Made by a program: the position numbers and the translations under genes. DNA of 64,000 nucleotides from Polynucleobacter sp. UB-Piko-W3 (lineage in GTDB: Bacteria > Pseudomonadota > Gammaproteobacteria > Burkholderiales > Burkholderiaceae), in the NCBI RefSeq assembly GCF_018881635.1, contig NZ_JACVPY010000002.1:1322525-1386524 (forward strand), written 5' to 3'. How positions within the stretch are numbered: position 1 is the stretch's first letter; each line of letters opens with the position of its first letter. Under the pieces are notes generated by a model. The model was not told the DNA's origin, searched no databases, and saw nothing but the letters and a program-made list of their open reading frames with translations. This document shows positions 37,584 through 46,532 of this stretch, piece by piece.

Positions 37584-38531
37584 TCAGCTCAAACGACCGC
37601 AGAGTAAATACTCCATTAATGCCTTTTGAACATGCAAGCGATTTTCCGCTTCTTCCCAAACAATACTTTGTGGACCATCAATCACGCCAGCAGAGACTTC
37701 TTCACCACGGTGGGCTGGCAAACAATGCATAAACAATGCATCAGGCTTTGCTACCGCCATTAACTCTTCGTCAATCATCCAGTCCTGGAAAGCATTCATC
37801 CGTGAGGTATTTTCAGCCTCGTAACCCATGCTGGTCCAAACATCAGTGGTTAACAAATCGGCACCTTTACAAGCATCCTTAGGATCAGCGCAAATAGTTA
37901 AGTGTTTTGCGGCTGCTTTTGTTAAACGAGAGGGGTCCAACTGATAGCCCACTGGTGCGGAAAAGCGGAACTGAAAATCTAAACATTCAGCTGCCTGTAT
38001 CCAGGTGTAAGCCATATTGTTAGCATCACCAACCCACGCCACCGTCTTGCCTTGGATTGGACCGCGAGCTTCTACAAAAGTAAAGATATCGGCCAATACT
38101 TGGCAAGGATGATATTCATTGGTAAGGCCATTAATGACTGGCACTCTGGAATTAGCAGCAAAGCGCTCAATGATGTCTTGGCCAAACGTGCGAATCATGA
38201 TGATGTCAGTCATTCTTGAAATCACCTGCGCAGCATCCTCTACGGGCTCACCACGACCCAACTGGGTGTCACGGGTGTTCAGGTATACGGCATGGCCACC
38301 AAGCTGATGGATGCCCGCCTCGAAGGAAAGACGAGTACGCGTGGAATGTTTCTCGAAAATCATTGCTAAGGTACGGTCGTGAAGCGGATGCCAAGTCTCA
38401 TAACTTTTAAACTTGGACTTAAGCCATGCTGATCTTTTCAGCAAGTAGTCATATTCTTCACGAGTAAGGTCAGCAAACTGCAGATAGTGCTTGACCTGAC
38501 CGGGCACTTGAGGCTTTGCCAGAGATGTCAT
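37584..38531 (-). CDS. argF: Ornithine carbamoyltransferase
   Basis: Makes citrulline from ornithine and carbamoyl phosphate; 315 residues. The carbamoyl-phosphate motif EKHSTRTRLSFE, the HPCQ motif in NEYHPCQVLADI and the catalytic Cys in MHCLPAHRGEE are all intact. Several in-frame starts exist: a TTG at 38576, an ATG at 38564 (weak AAGAA upstream) and the ATG at 38531, which best matches the family N-terminus. It is followed by argG. Confidence 0.95.
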   Translation of the reverse strand: MTSLAKPQVPGQVKHYLQFADLTREEYDYLLKRSAWLKSKFKSYETWHPLHDRTLAMIFEKHSTRTRLSFEAGIHQLGGHAVYLNTRDTQLGRGEPVEDAAQVISRMTDIIMIRTFGQDIIERFAANSRVPVINGLTNEYHPCQVLADIFTFVEARGPIQGKTVAWVGDANNMAYTWIQAAECLDFQFRFSAPVGYQLDPSRLTKAAAKHLTICADPKDACKGADLLTTDVWTSMGYEAENTSRMNAFQDWMIDEELMAVAKPDALFMHCLPAHRGEEVSAGVIDGPQSIVWEEAENRLHVQKALMEYLLCGRLS

Positions 38532-38651
38532 AGTTGAGCTTTCTACTAAAGTTTTGGCTTGCATTTTTTTCTTCAAACATTCGACTGCACGAAAATAGAA
38601 CTTAAGGTCATCTTACGGCTAACACCCCCTGTTAAGCTAGAGGACTTAACC

Positions 38652-38687
38652 ATGCCGATTCCTACCACCTTCCTTACGCGAACTTGA
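38652..38687 (+). CDS. Possible 11-codon leader ORF ahead of the DUF3579 gene
   Basis: ATG at 38652 with a good ribosome binding site (GAGGA at 38640-38644, 7 bases away) opens an 11-codon frame (MPIPTTFLTRT) whose TGA stop (38685-38687) overlaps the TTG start of the next gene as TTGA. No ATG or GTG is available to the DUF3579 gene in its own frame, and its TTG has no ribosome binding site. Translational coupling is the simplest reading. Whether the peptide is made is unknown. Confidence 0.4.
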   Translation: MPIPTTFLTRT

Positions 38688-38998
38688 ACCACAAAAAACT
38701 TTTCATTCAAGGCATTACCACTGCTGGCAAACCATTTCGACCCAGTGATTGGGCGGAGCGCCTGTGCGGAGTGATGGCTAGCTTTCGCCCTCCAGGAGAC
38801 TCTGGAGACCCTCGTTTCACCTATTCACCCTATGTCACACCAGTCGTGATTGCAACTGTGAAATGCGTTGTTATTGATACTAGACTGGGTGATCTTGATC
38901 CAAGAGCGCTGGACTTTGTAACAAACTTTGCCAAAGACAACAATCTACCGATCGAAGAGGCCTGTGAGTTTGAGCCCAAACCACAAACCCAGTCCTAA
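38684..38998 (+). CDS. DUF3579 family protein
   Basis: A conserved small protein of 104 residues of unknown function, found mostly in betaproteobacteria. The family N-terminal block FIQGITTAGKPFRPSDWAER is clear, followed by YVTPVVIATVKCVVID and DFVTNFAKDNNL. The only start in frame is TTG at 38684, as a stop precedes at 38633-38635 and no ATG or GTG lies between. A short ORF with a good ribosome binding site ends on this TTG. It diverges from argF and converges with rpsT. Confidence 0.88.
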   Translation: MNHKKLFIQGITTAGKPFRPSDWAERLCGVMASFRPPGDSGDPRFTYSPYVTPVVIATVKCVVIDTRLGDLDPRALDFVTNFAKDNNLPIEEACEFEPKPQTQS

Positions 38999-39028
38999 AA
39001 ACAAAAACCCGCTCTGATAAGGAGCGGG
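38997..39028 (-). terminator. Intrinsic terminator after rpsT
   Basis: Read on the minus strand, CCCGCTC (39028-39022) pairs with GAGCGGG (39014-39008) around a 7-base loop, followed by a T-rich run (39007-38997). A second inverted repeat (39033-39051, GGTCGAAA / TTTCGACC) lies between it and rpsT and may add stability. Confidence 0.85.
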
Positions 39029-39071
39029 CTTAGGTCGAAATGATTTCGACCAGCCTAAAACTGATTCTGTA

Positions 39072-39338
39072 TTACGCAGCCATTGCCTTAATGGCTGCAG
39101 ACAAACGTGACTTCTGACGTGATGCAGTATTTTTGTGAGCAATCTTTTTGTCAGCAATCTTGTCGATTGTTACTTGAGTTGCTGCAAATACTTTCGCAGC
39201 CGCCGCTTTATCACCAGTTTCGATCGCTTTACGAACTGCCTTAATGGAAGTGCGGAGCTTTGAACGCAAACTGGAGTTGTGCTCATTCTGTTTTACTGCC
39301 TGGCGTGCGCGCTTGCGCGCTTGTGCTGTATTGGCCAT
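39072..39338 (-). CDS. rpsT: 30S ribosomal protein S20
   Basis: Small-subunit ribosomal protein of 88 residues, Lys/Arg/Ala-rich, beginning [20 protein letters not shown]. The helical S20 blocks ([17 protein letters not shown] and the [20 protein letters not shown] region) are complete. A possible promoter TTAACT-N17-TATAGA lies close upstream. It is monocistronic, with its own terminator, and diverges from murJ. Confidence 0.97.
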   Translation of the reverse strand: MANTAQARKRARQAVKQNEHNSSLRSKLRTSIKAVRKAIETGDKAAAAKVFAATQVTIDKIADKKIAHKNTASRQKSRLSAAIKAMAA

Positions 39339-39489
39339 CTTTAAACCTTGCCTCTATAAATTGCAAAATGCGATTAGTTAAAAATCCTGCGGTCTTGCCA
39401 GATTCATAAGCAAGCTCGCCAAAACCCAAGATTTTACATTAAAGGGGCAAAAAAGCCCAGTCGACTGATAAATAGGTGAAAATCGGCTC

Positions 39490-41043
39490 ATGAACCTGCT
39501 TTCTGCTGCCGCCAAGGTGAGCTCCCTCACTATGCTGTCCCGCATTACGGGGCTTCTTCGGGAGACCCTGATTGCCCGTAGTTTCGGGGCCTCAGAGTGG
39601 ACAGATGCCTTTAATGTGGCTTTTAGGATACCCAATTTACTGCGTCGTTTATTCGCTGAAGGGGCCTTTTCGCAGGCTTTTGTCCCCATTTTGGGCGAAA
39701 TCTCCAAGGATGGGGATCAAAAACAGCCTCAAATCCTCGTTAATGCAGTCGCCACGCTCTTATTTTGGGCTTTACTGCTCACAGTATTGCTCGGCGTGAT
39801 CGGCGCCCCATTGCTCATTCTGGTGATTGCTACCGGATTTAGTGGTGGTCCAGCCTATGAGGCCAGCGTTGTTATGACCCGCATCATGTTTCCCTATATT
39901 GGGCTAATTTCGCTGGTTTCACTGTCGGCGGGAATTCTGAATACTTTCCAGCGTTTTGCCATCCCGGCCTTTACTCCCGTTTTATTAAACCTGGCCTTAA
40001 TCGGAAGTGCACTATTTTTGGCACCTCATCTAGATCAACCAATCTACGCACTCAGTATTGGTGTCCTCTTGGGCGGTATCTTGCAGTTAGCGCTTCAGAT
40101 TCCGGCGCTTTCTCGCATAGGACTTTTGCCACGAATTGGTTTGCTGCCTGGCGCCATTAAATCTGCCATGGCAAATCCAGAAGCAAAACGGGTTTTGAAA
40201 CTAATGGGGCCAGCAGTCTTTGCCGTCTCTGTTGCACAAATCTCACTCATCATCAACACCAATATCGCATCCCGCTTACAAACTGGAAGTGTGTCGTGGC
40301 TTTCCTATGCCGATCGCTTAATGGAATTTCCCACGGCACTGCTAGGCGTCGCTTTAGGCACCGTGCTTCTACCCAGCTTAAGTAAAGCTAATGCCAAGAA
40401 TGACTTAATTCACGCAGGTGAATTACTCATCTGGGGATTGCAGCTGACATTTTTGTTGGCTACACCCTGTGCAATTGCGCTCTTTGTTTTCGGCGAACCG
40501 CTTGCAGCAGTGCTCTATCACTATGGCAAATTTAATGCACTAGATGTTTTGATGACACAACGCGCACTGGCTGCATATGGTGTTGGGCTGATTGGGCTGA
40601 TTTTGGTAAAGATTTTGGCGCCGGGTTTTTATTCACGCCAGGATATTCGGACCCCAGTCAAGATTGGTTTGCTAGTTCTTGTAGCAACCCAACTGGCTAA
40701 CTTGGTTTTTGTTCCCTGGCTTGGGCATGCAGGTCTTGCCCTCTCTGTTGGCGCTGGCGCCTGTCTGAATGCAGCCCTCCTATGGATTGGCCTTCATCAA
40801 CGGGGGGCATTGCCTAGCTCGGCTTGGGCCAAATACCTTGGGCAGCTATTTTTGGCCCTCATCCCCTTCTCTGCAGTCCTTTTTTATGCTGCTGGCGCCC
40901 ATAATTGGATCGCCCTCCAGGCGGAACCTTGGACCCGTATTGGTCTTCTAGCTGCATGGTTGGCCGCCGCTGCCATGGTTTACTTTGGCGCCCTTGGTCT
41001 AGTTGGAATTCGCTGGCAAAAATTCTTGCGTCATGCAAAATAG
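39490..41043 (+). CDS. murJ: Lipid II flippase MurJ
   Basis: Polytopic MOP-superfamily flippase that moves lipid II across the inner membrane for peptidoglycan synthesis; 517 residues with about 14 hydrophobic segments. The N-terminal SLTMLSRITGLLRETLIARS and the following FNVAFRIPNLLRRLFAEGAF are diagnostic MurJ sequences that include functional arginines. No clear Shine-Dalgarno precedes the ATG. Divergent from rpsT, with the SirB1-like gene 5 bases downstream. Confidence 0.96.
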   Translation: MNLLSAAAKVSSLTMLSRITGLLRETLIARSFGASEWTDAFNVAFRIPNLLRRLFAEGAFSQAFVPILGEISKDGDQKQPQILVNAVATLLFWALLLTVLLGVIGAPLLILVIATGFSGGPAYEASVVMTRIMFPYIGLISLVSLSAGILNTFQRFAIPAFTPVLLNLALIGSALFLAPHLDQPIYALSIGVLLGGILQLALQIPALSRIGLLPRIGLLPGAIKSAMANPEAKRVLKLMGPAVFAVSVAQISLIINTNIASRLQTGSVSWLSYADRLMEFPTALLGVALGTVLLPSLSKANAKNDLIHAGELLIWGLQLTFLLATPCAIALFVFGEPLAAVLYHYGKFNALDVLMTQRALAAYGVGLIGLILVKILAPGFYSRQDIRTPVKIGLLVLVATQLANLVFVPWLGHAGLALSVGAGACLNAALLWIGLHQRGALPSSAWAKYLGQLFLALIPFSAVLFYAAGAHNWIALQAEPWTRIGLLAAWLAAAAMVYFGALGLVGIRWQKFLRHAK

Positions 41044-41048
41044 GACTT

Positions 41049-41891
41049 ATGCCAACACAACAACTCGACTATTTCACTTCTTTAGTTGCTGAAGACGAAC
41101 ACTTACCGCTAACGGAAGCGGCGATCGCTGTTGCACAACATGCGTATCCAGATTTAGATGTTCAAAGTGTCCTTGATCAACTTGATCAAATGGGCAATAA
41201 GTTGAAATCCCGAATTACTCCAGATACGCCCCAAATTCAGCGTTTGCAAATTCTGAAGAATTTCTTTTATACCGAATTAGGCTTTGGACCAAACCCAAAT
41301 GATTTTTATGCGCCCGAGAATTCTTATTTGCACTATGTGCTTGAGAACCGGAGAGGCATTCCGATTTCGCTTGCGATTTTGATGATGGAATTGGGTCAGC
41401 AAATTGGCCTAAAGATTCGCGGAGTTTCATTTCCAAATCACTTCATGATGCGCATCTCCTTGCAACAAGGTGAAATCATCATGGACCCACTTACTGGTGA
41501 ATCACTCTCCAAAAATCAGCTCCAAGAGATGCTTGATCCCTACCTAGACGCTAAGGGCTACCGCGGGGAATTGAGCCTACCTCTGAATATCTTCCTGCGA
41601 GCCTCTAACCCACGCGAAATCTTGTCTCGTTTCATGCGAAATCTGAAAATGATTTACTCGGAAGATGAGCGCTGGGAGCGCCTGCTTGGAATTCAAGAGC
41701 GCTTAGTGATTTTGCTGCCAAACTCGATTGAAGAGGTTCGTGATCGTGGGCTGATCTTTGCTCAACTGGAATATTTACGCCCTGCAATAGCAGATATGCA
41801 TCGTTATCTCAGTGAATCCCCAGAAGCAGAAGATGCGAGCGATATCCGTGAACATATTGCTACGCTAGAGAGTCAGGCTAAGTTCCATTAA
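41049..41891 (+). CDS. SirB1-family protein (transglutaminase-like plus TPR)
   Basis: A 280-residue protein of the SirB1/YchA family: an N-terminal domain with transglutaminase-like fold (NSYLHYVLENRRGIPISLAI, GVSFPNHFMMRI) and a C-terminal helical TPR-like part (RWERLLGIQERLVILLPNSI). Family members are conserved near peptide-release and murein genes, but no activity is proven. It starts 5 bases after murJ, so it is surely co-transcribed. A longer frame overlaps murJ and is not used. Confidence 0.9.
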   Translation: MPTQQLDYFTSLVAEDEHLPLTEAAIAVAQHAYPDLDVQSVLDQLDQMGNKLKSRITPDTPQIQRLQILKNFFYTELGFGPNPNDFYAPENSYLHYVLENRRGIPISLAILMMELGQQIGLKIRGVSFPNHFMMRISLQQGEIIMDPLTGESLSKNQLQEMLDPYLDAKGYRGELSLPLNIFLRASNPREILSRFMRNLKMIYSEDERWERLLGIQERLVILLPNSIEEVRDRGLIFAQLEYLRPAIADMHRYLSESPEAEDASDIREHIATLESQAKFH

Positions 41892-41914
41892 AACTTAGCC
41901 CAAAATAGCAATCG

Positions 41915-42556
41915 CTATTGCTTACGTTGAAAAATTTTGTAGAGGGCAGCTAGGACGACTGGGATCGCTGCAGCACCAACGCCGATCAATACGATCACAT
42001 TTAAGTTTTGACGAATAATGGGGATGTTGCCAAAAAAATATCCGGCAATCACCAAGCCGAATACCCATAGCACGGCGCCAGTGATATTGAAGAACTGAAA
42101 GCGCGAGAAGTTCATTTCTGATACGCCCGCAATAAAGGGCGCAAAGGTACGGAAAATTGGCAAGAAGCGCGCCAAGATAATGGTCTTGCCACCATGCTTT
42201 TCATAAAATTCGTGAGTCTTCAATAAGGCTCGCTGATCAATCCAGCGTGACTGACTGCTAAACACTCTTTTACCAATCCAGCGACCAATAAAGTAATTGA
42301 CGGTATTGCCTGCCACTGCAGCAATAAATAATCCAATGCATAAGGTCCAGATATTGAAATGCTCAGTAGCGCAATAAGCCCCGGCAATAAATAGGAGGGA
42401 GTCACCTGGTAAGAAAGGAGCAATCACTAAACCTGTTTCAGCAAATACGATTGCAAATAGCAGGCCATAAGCCCAAGGGCCATATTGCGCAATGACTACA
42501 TCTAAATGACGGTCAATATGCAGAAATAAATCACTGAGTTGTAAAAGGGCATCCAT
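41915..42556 (-). CDS. DedA-family membrane protein
   Basis: A 213-residue inner-membrane protein of the DedA/VTT family, linked to undecaprenyl-phosphate or phospholipid recycling and membrane potential in other bacteria. The acidic ETGLVIAPFLPGDSLLFIAG and the basic ARFLPIFRTFAPFIAG segments that define the family are both present, with four or five membrane segments. GGAG lies before the ATG at 42556; a longer frame overlaps miaA. The paralogue (YohD, YqjA or other) cannot be assigned. Confidence 0.92.
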   Translation of the reverse strand: MDALLQLSDLFLHIDRHLDVVIAQYGPWAYGLLFAIVFAETGLVIAPFLPGDSLLFIAGAYCATEHFNIWTLCIGLFIAAVAGNTVNYFIGRWIGKRVFSSQSRWIDQRALLKTHEFYEKHGGKTIILARFLPIFRTFAPFIAGVSEMNFSRFQFFNITGAVLWVFGLVIAGYFFGNIPIIRQNLNVIVLIGVGAAAIPVVLAALYKIFQRKQ

Positions 42557-42579
42557 CGACTGGTACTCCAAATATTGGC

Positions 42580-42609
42580 TTGATGCGGATATTAACAGGC
42601 TCTTATAAT
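42580..42609 (+). promoter_or_regulatory. miaA promoter
   Basis: TTGATG (42580-42585), 18-base spacer, perfect TATAAT (42604-42609). Only 5 bases separate the -10 from the ATG at 42615, so transcription should begin on the start codon itself. Confidence 0.6.
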
Positions 42610-42614
42610 CAGGC

Positions 42615-43619
42615 ATGCAAACTGAACCCTACATTCAGCACATGCATGTTCCAGGGACTATGCCGATACTTTGTATTGTTGGCCCCACTGGTGCAGGCAA
42701 AACTCATCTCGCCATGCTGCTTGCCGAGCATGCTAAATCCATTGGCTTGACCATCGAACTCATCAGCATGGATTCAGCCTTGGTTTATCGCGGTTTAGAT
42801 ATTGGCAGTGCAAAACCTACAAAAACGGAGCGGGCGTCTGTCACCCATCACCTCATTGATATCTTGGAGCCTGCCGAGGTCTACTCGGCTGCACGCTTTG
42901 CGAAAGATGCAAAACGCCTCTGTGAAGAGATTCGCAGCAGAGGAAATATTCCTATCGTTGTTGGGGGCACGATGCTGTATTGGCGCGCTTGGGCTTATGG
43001 GCTCTCCTCATTGCCGCCAGCCAATCCAGAAATTCGTGCGAGGCTGGATCAGGAAGGTAAGGTAATTGGCTGGCCAGCGATGCACTCCAAACTTGAAGAA
43101 GTCGATCCAGAAACGGCAGCGCGCCTAAAGCCCAACGATTCACAACGGGTGCAACGTGCTTTAGAAGTATTTGAGATGACTGGTAAGCCCATGTCTACAT
43201 TACTGGCTGACTCACCTAGCGAGGACGGCAGAGAGGGTTCAAGCATTCCAGCCTGGATCAATTTAGTCTCTCTTGAGCCTAGTGATCGCGCAAGACTTCA
43301 TGCCAATCTAGAAAAACGTTTTGATGAAATGCTGACTGCTGGATTTATGGATGAAGTCAAAACCTTGCGAACCAATCCTCACTTGCATGTAGACTTACCA
43401 GCAATTCGTTCAGTAGGCTATCGACAAGCATGGGAGTTTTTAGACAATCAAATTGACTTTGATCAGATGCGCTACAAAGCTTTGGCGGCTACTAGGCAGT
43501 TGGGTAAACGACAACTCACTTGGTTACGCGCAATCGCAGGCAGAAAAACCTTTGACCCCTTCAAACCAGAAGAACTCAAGGCAGCATTGGATTACTGCAA
43601 AAGTACTTTAAAGAAATAA
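42615..43619 (+). CDS. miaA: tRNA dimethylallyltransferase
   Basis: Adds a dimethylallyl group to A37 of tRNAs reading UNN codons; 334 residues from this start. The P-loop GPTGAGKT, the ISMDSALVYRGLDIGSAKPT block, VVGGTMLYWRAW and SVGYRQAWEFL are typical MiaA segments. Starts at 42642 and 42660 would give lengths nearer the family norm (about 319 for the latter), but the perfect TATAAT 5 bases before 42615 suggests a leaderless mRNA starting there. The isoprenoid donor depends on ispH in this window. It converges with purM, 13 bases between stops. Confidence 0.95.
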   Translation: MQTEPYIQHMHVPGTMPILCIVGPTGAGKTHLAMLLAEHAKSIGLTIELISMDSALVYRGLDIGSAKPTKTERASVTHHLIDILEPAEVYSAARFAKDAKRLCEEIRSRGNIPIVVGGTMLYWRAWAYGLSSLPPANPEIRARLDQEGKVIGWPAMHSKLEEVDPETAARLKPNDSQRVQRALEVFEMTGKPMSTLLADSPSEDGREGSSIPAWINLVSLEPSDRARLHANLEKRFDEMLTAGFMDEVKTLRTNPHLHVDLPAIRSVGYRQAWEFLDNQIDFDQMRYKALAATRQLGKRQLTWLRAIAGRKTFDPFKPEELKAALDYCKSTLKK

Positions 43620-43632
43620 AGCGCTGATCGTT

Positions 43633-44685
43633 TTAGATCACGATGGTTTGGGGCGCATCTTTAGGACGCTCGACTACTTCACCAACTGTCCACGCTTTTA
43701 AGCCTTGTGTACTCAATGATTTGATTGCAGTTTCTACTTGAGCTGGGGAAACAATCACCACCATCCCAATGCCGCAATTAAATACACGAACCATTTCTGC
43801 ATCGGCAACGCCACCCTTCATTTGCAACCAACGGAAAAGTTCTGGCATCTGCCAGCTATCGCGATGTAATACCGCTTGGGTATTTTCTGGAAGAACACGA
43901 GGTACGTTGTCGACTAGACCGCCACCAGTAATATGAGCCATACCCTTGACGTCAATTTCAGAAATCAGTTTTAAGAGGGGCTTTACATAAATCTCGGTTG
44001 GAGCCATCACCACATCACCAAGAGGTCGACCGCCTAAATCATCACTGGGTTTTGCGCCTACGCGCTCAATAATTTTGCGTACTAAAGAGTAGCCATTGGA
44101 ATGGGCACCACTCGAGGCAATAGCCAATACAACATCGCCAGGGACAATCGTGTTGCCAGTAATGATTTTGGATTTTTCCACCGCGCCAACTGCAAACCCA
44201 GCCAAGTCATACTCACCTGGTGGATACATACCAGGCATCTCGGCAGTTTCACCACCGATTAGAGCGCAGCCAGATAATTCGCAACCCTTAGCAATGCCGC
44301 CAACAACAGTCGCTGCAGTATCGACAGTGAGCTTGCCGCAAGCAAAGTAATCTAAGAAAAAGAGGGGTTCTGCGCCTTGAACCAAAATATCGTTCACGCT
44401 CATCGCAACTAAATCTTGACCAATAGTGTCATGGCGATTCCATTCAAAAGCTAAGCGAAGTTTGGTACCCACACCATCCGTGCCGGCCACTAAAACAGGC
44501 TCCTTGTAGCGCTTAGGTACCTCAAAAAGAGCGCCGAATCCACCAATTCCTGCCAAAACACCTTCGCGCATGGTTTTCTTAGCCAGCGGCTTAATGCGGT
44601 CGACCAAGTCATCCCCAGCGTCAATATCGACACCAGCATCGCGATAAGAAAGGCCTTTTGATGGGGAATTGGTAGATGAAGTCAT
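43633..44685 (-). CDS. purM: Phosphoribosylformylglycinamidine cyclo-ligase (AIR synthase)
   Basis: ATP-dependent ring closure in purine synthesis, 350 residues. The N-terminal [21 protein letters not shown], the [15 protein letters not shown] block and [20 protein letters not shown] are signature PurM segments. [13 protein letters not shown] lies in the second half. It diverges from the AI-2E-family gene, whose candidate starts lie 15-72 bases away, and is the second purine gene here after purN. Confidence 0.97.
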   Translation of the reverse strand: MTSSTNSPSKGLSYRDAGVDIDAGDDLVDRIKPLAKKTMREGVLAGIGGFGALFEVPKRYKEPVLVAGTDGVGTKLRLAFEWNRHDTIGQDLVAMSVNDILVQGAEPLFFLDYFACGKLTVDTAATVVGGIAKGCELSGCALIGGETAEMPGMYPPGEYDLAGFAVGAVEKSKIITGNTIVPGDVVLAIASSGAHSNGYSLVRKIIERVGAKPSDDLGGRPLGDVVMAPTEIYVKPLLKLISEIDVKGMAHITGGGLVDNVPRVLPENTQAVLHRDSWQMPELFRWLQMKGGVADAEMVRVFNCGIGMVVIVSPAQVETAIKSLSTQGLKAWTVGEVVERPKDAPQTIVI

Positions 44686-44757
44686 GTCAGAGTCGGTATA
44701 TTGGTGAAAAATGTCACTTGGTCAGTAGAATCATTGAATTCTAGAGGATTACTTGTA

Positions 44758-45747
44758 ATGGCTGAAATTTTTACCCCTTTTCTGACTGCCTTTATTCTGG
44801 CCTACATCCTAAGGCCTGCTTTTCTATGGCTGGGAAGGCGTCGCCTGCCAAGCTCATTAGCAGCCCTACTGACAGTAGTCTTAGGCTTGGGTGTCCTGAT
44901 TGCAATTTTGGGCCTCTTTATCGGCCTCCTCAAAACTGAGCTGCCTTTAATTAAGGCGCAATTGCCTGGGTGGATTCAAAACACGCAAGCATGGCTCGGG
45001 CCCAAATTGGCTGAATTTCATATTGACCTAGATTGGGGGGCCTTAAAAAAAGCCGCCTCTCAAAAAATTACAACGCATATTAGCGATAACGCCGATGCCC
45101 TCATGACCAGTACTTTTGAAACTGTACTCATGTCAGGCAGCTCAGTCATTGCAGGCTTTGTTAATTCTGTTTTGATTATTTTTGTGATGTTCTATTTGCT
45201 CATCGACTGGGATCACTTTTTTGGGATTATCAAAAAAATGTTTCCTTTGCGCGCTCAAGAAACTATTCATCACCTTGCAATGCATACAGATGGCTTACTC
45301 TCGCAATATTTAAACGGAATGGTAATTGTGATTTCTATCATGTCTGTTTTCTATAGTATTGGTTTAAGCCTGATTGGCATTCAAGGAGCAGTTGCTTTAG
45401 GTATCTTCACTGCACTTATGATTGTGATTCCCTATATTGGTATCGCCCTAGGATTTTCTCTCGCCATTTTGTCAGCACTACTGCAATTCGGTCCTCAATA
45501 CGAAATGATTGCCGTGCTTGCTTTATATGGTCTTGGCCAATTCCTAGAAGGCTTCGTGCTCACGCCCCGTCTGGTAGGTGAGCGCATTGGTCTTCACCCA
45601 GTTGCCGTGTTATTTGCCTTACTACTATTTGGAAAACTGTTTGGCTTTTTCGGAGTGCTACTTGCATTACCAATTAGTGCCGTGAGTTTAGTATTGGTTC
45701 AGTACCTTTGGTCTGTGTATACACAAAGCTCTTGGTATCGAAAATAA
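44758..45747 (+). CDS. AI-2E/PerM-family transporter
   Basis: A polytopic membrane protein of the AI-2 exporter/PerM (DUF20) family, 329 residues from this start with about seven or eight hydrophobic segments. The C-terminal block (GLGQFLEGFVLTPRLVGERI, then LHPVAVLFALLLFGKLFGFF) is diagnostic. The ATG at 44758 has AGAGGA 9 bases upstream. TTG 44701 or GTG 44704 would add up to 19 residues and lengthen a first membrane helix that is otherwise short, so the start is uncertain. Transport of AI-2 is shown for few members; substrate unknown. It precedes hda by 10 bases, as in other betaproteobacteria. Confidence 0.88.
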   Translation: MAEIFTPFLTAFILAYILRPAFLWLGRRRLPSSLAALLTVVLGLGVLIAILGLFIGLLKTELPLIKAQLPGWIQNTQAWLGPKLAEFHIDLDWGALKKAASQKITTHISDNADALMTSTFETVLMSGSSVIAGFVNSVLIIFVMFYLLIDWDHFFGIIKKMFPLRAQETIHHLAMHTDGLLSQYLNGMVIVISIMSVFYSIGLSLIGIQGAVALGIFTALMIVIPYIGIALGFSLAILSALLQFGPQYEMIAVLALYGLGQFLEGFVLTPRLVGERIGLHPVAVLFALLLFGKLFGFFGVLLALPISAVSLVLVQYLWSVYTQSSWYRK

Positions 45748-45757
45748 TTTCGTAGTA

Positions 45758-46513
45758 ATGAATACGCCCCCACTTCCAAGACAGTTTGCTTTAGATCTCA
45801 GTCATACACCCAAAGCCAGTCTCGATAATTACTTGCCTAGCAAAGATCTGGCGCTGCTATCTGCCTTGCAAACTCTTTGCAAAGGCTGGCAAGGGAATAG
45901 CATCAATCAAATCAGCAATCCACTGAATCATCGCTGGATTTATTGGTGGGGTCCAGAAGGATCTGGACGCACCCATTTGCTTGAGGCAATGACAAATGCC
46001 GCTGAAAATGTCGGTATTGAATCTTTTTTTCTTAATCCTAAAGAGCCTATCTCCTGGGTTCGTCTTGAAGAAAAAATAGGTGCCCTAGCGCAAAGTGATA
46101 TGCCCTCGGTCATTGCTGTCGATGATGTAGATGCTTTAGATGAGCGCTTAGTGGGCGCCCTGTTTCGCATCCTCAACGGCGTTCAAGCAGGCAAAAATAT
46201 CCATATCTTCATGGCTGGCAAGGCTGCGCCAGCCAGTTTGGAGTTGCGCGAAGACCTACGGACCCGCCTAGGATGGGGTTTGGTCTTTCAAACACAACTT
46301 TTGGATGATGGTGAGAAAATACAAGCCTTAGAGCAAGCCGCTAAGGCGCGTGGATTGGTTTTATCCCCAGACGTATTGCCTTGGTTGTTAAATCGTTTTT
46401 ATCGCGATATGCCCAATTTAATGGCCTTGATTGATGCTTTGGATGCTTATTCATTAGAAACAAAACGTGCTGTAACCTTGCCGCTCGTGCGCGAGCTTTT
46501 ACAGCCAAAATAA
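45758..46513 (+). CDS. hda: DnaA-related regulatory inactivator Hda-like protein
   Basis: A 251-residue AAA+ protein related to DnaA domain III. In E. coli, Hda with the loaded beta clamp stimulates DnaA-ATP hydrolysis and so limits initiation. The N-terminal PRQFALDL is close to a clamp-binding motif. The P-loop GPEGSGRTHLLEA has Arg in place of Lys, as also in E. coli Hda. VIAVDDVDAL is the Walker B segment. No DnaA domain IV is present. It lies between the AI-2E permease and a HAD phosphatase, all on one strand. Confidence 0.9.
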   Translation: MNTPPLPRQFALDLSHTPKASLDNYLPSKDLALLSALQTLCKGWQGNSINQISNPLNHRWIYWWGPEGSGRTHLLEAMTNAAENVGIESFFLNPKEPISWVRLEEKIGALAQSDMPSVIAVDDVDALDERLVGALFRILNGVQAGKNIHIFMAGKAAPASLELREDLRTRLGWGLVFQTQLLDDGEKIQALEQAAKARGLVLSPDVLPWLLNRFYRDMPNLMALIDALDAYSLETKRAVTLPLVRELLQPK

Positions 46514-46532
46514 TTTACTTGATATTTAATTT

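Noticed and set aside
41897-41915. Terminator between the SirB1-like gene and dedA
   Set aside because: AGCAAT-CGCT-ATTGCT gives only a six-pair AT-rich stem overlapping the dedA stop, with no T run.
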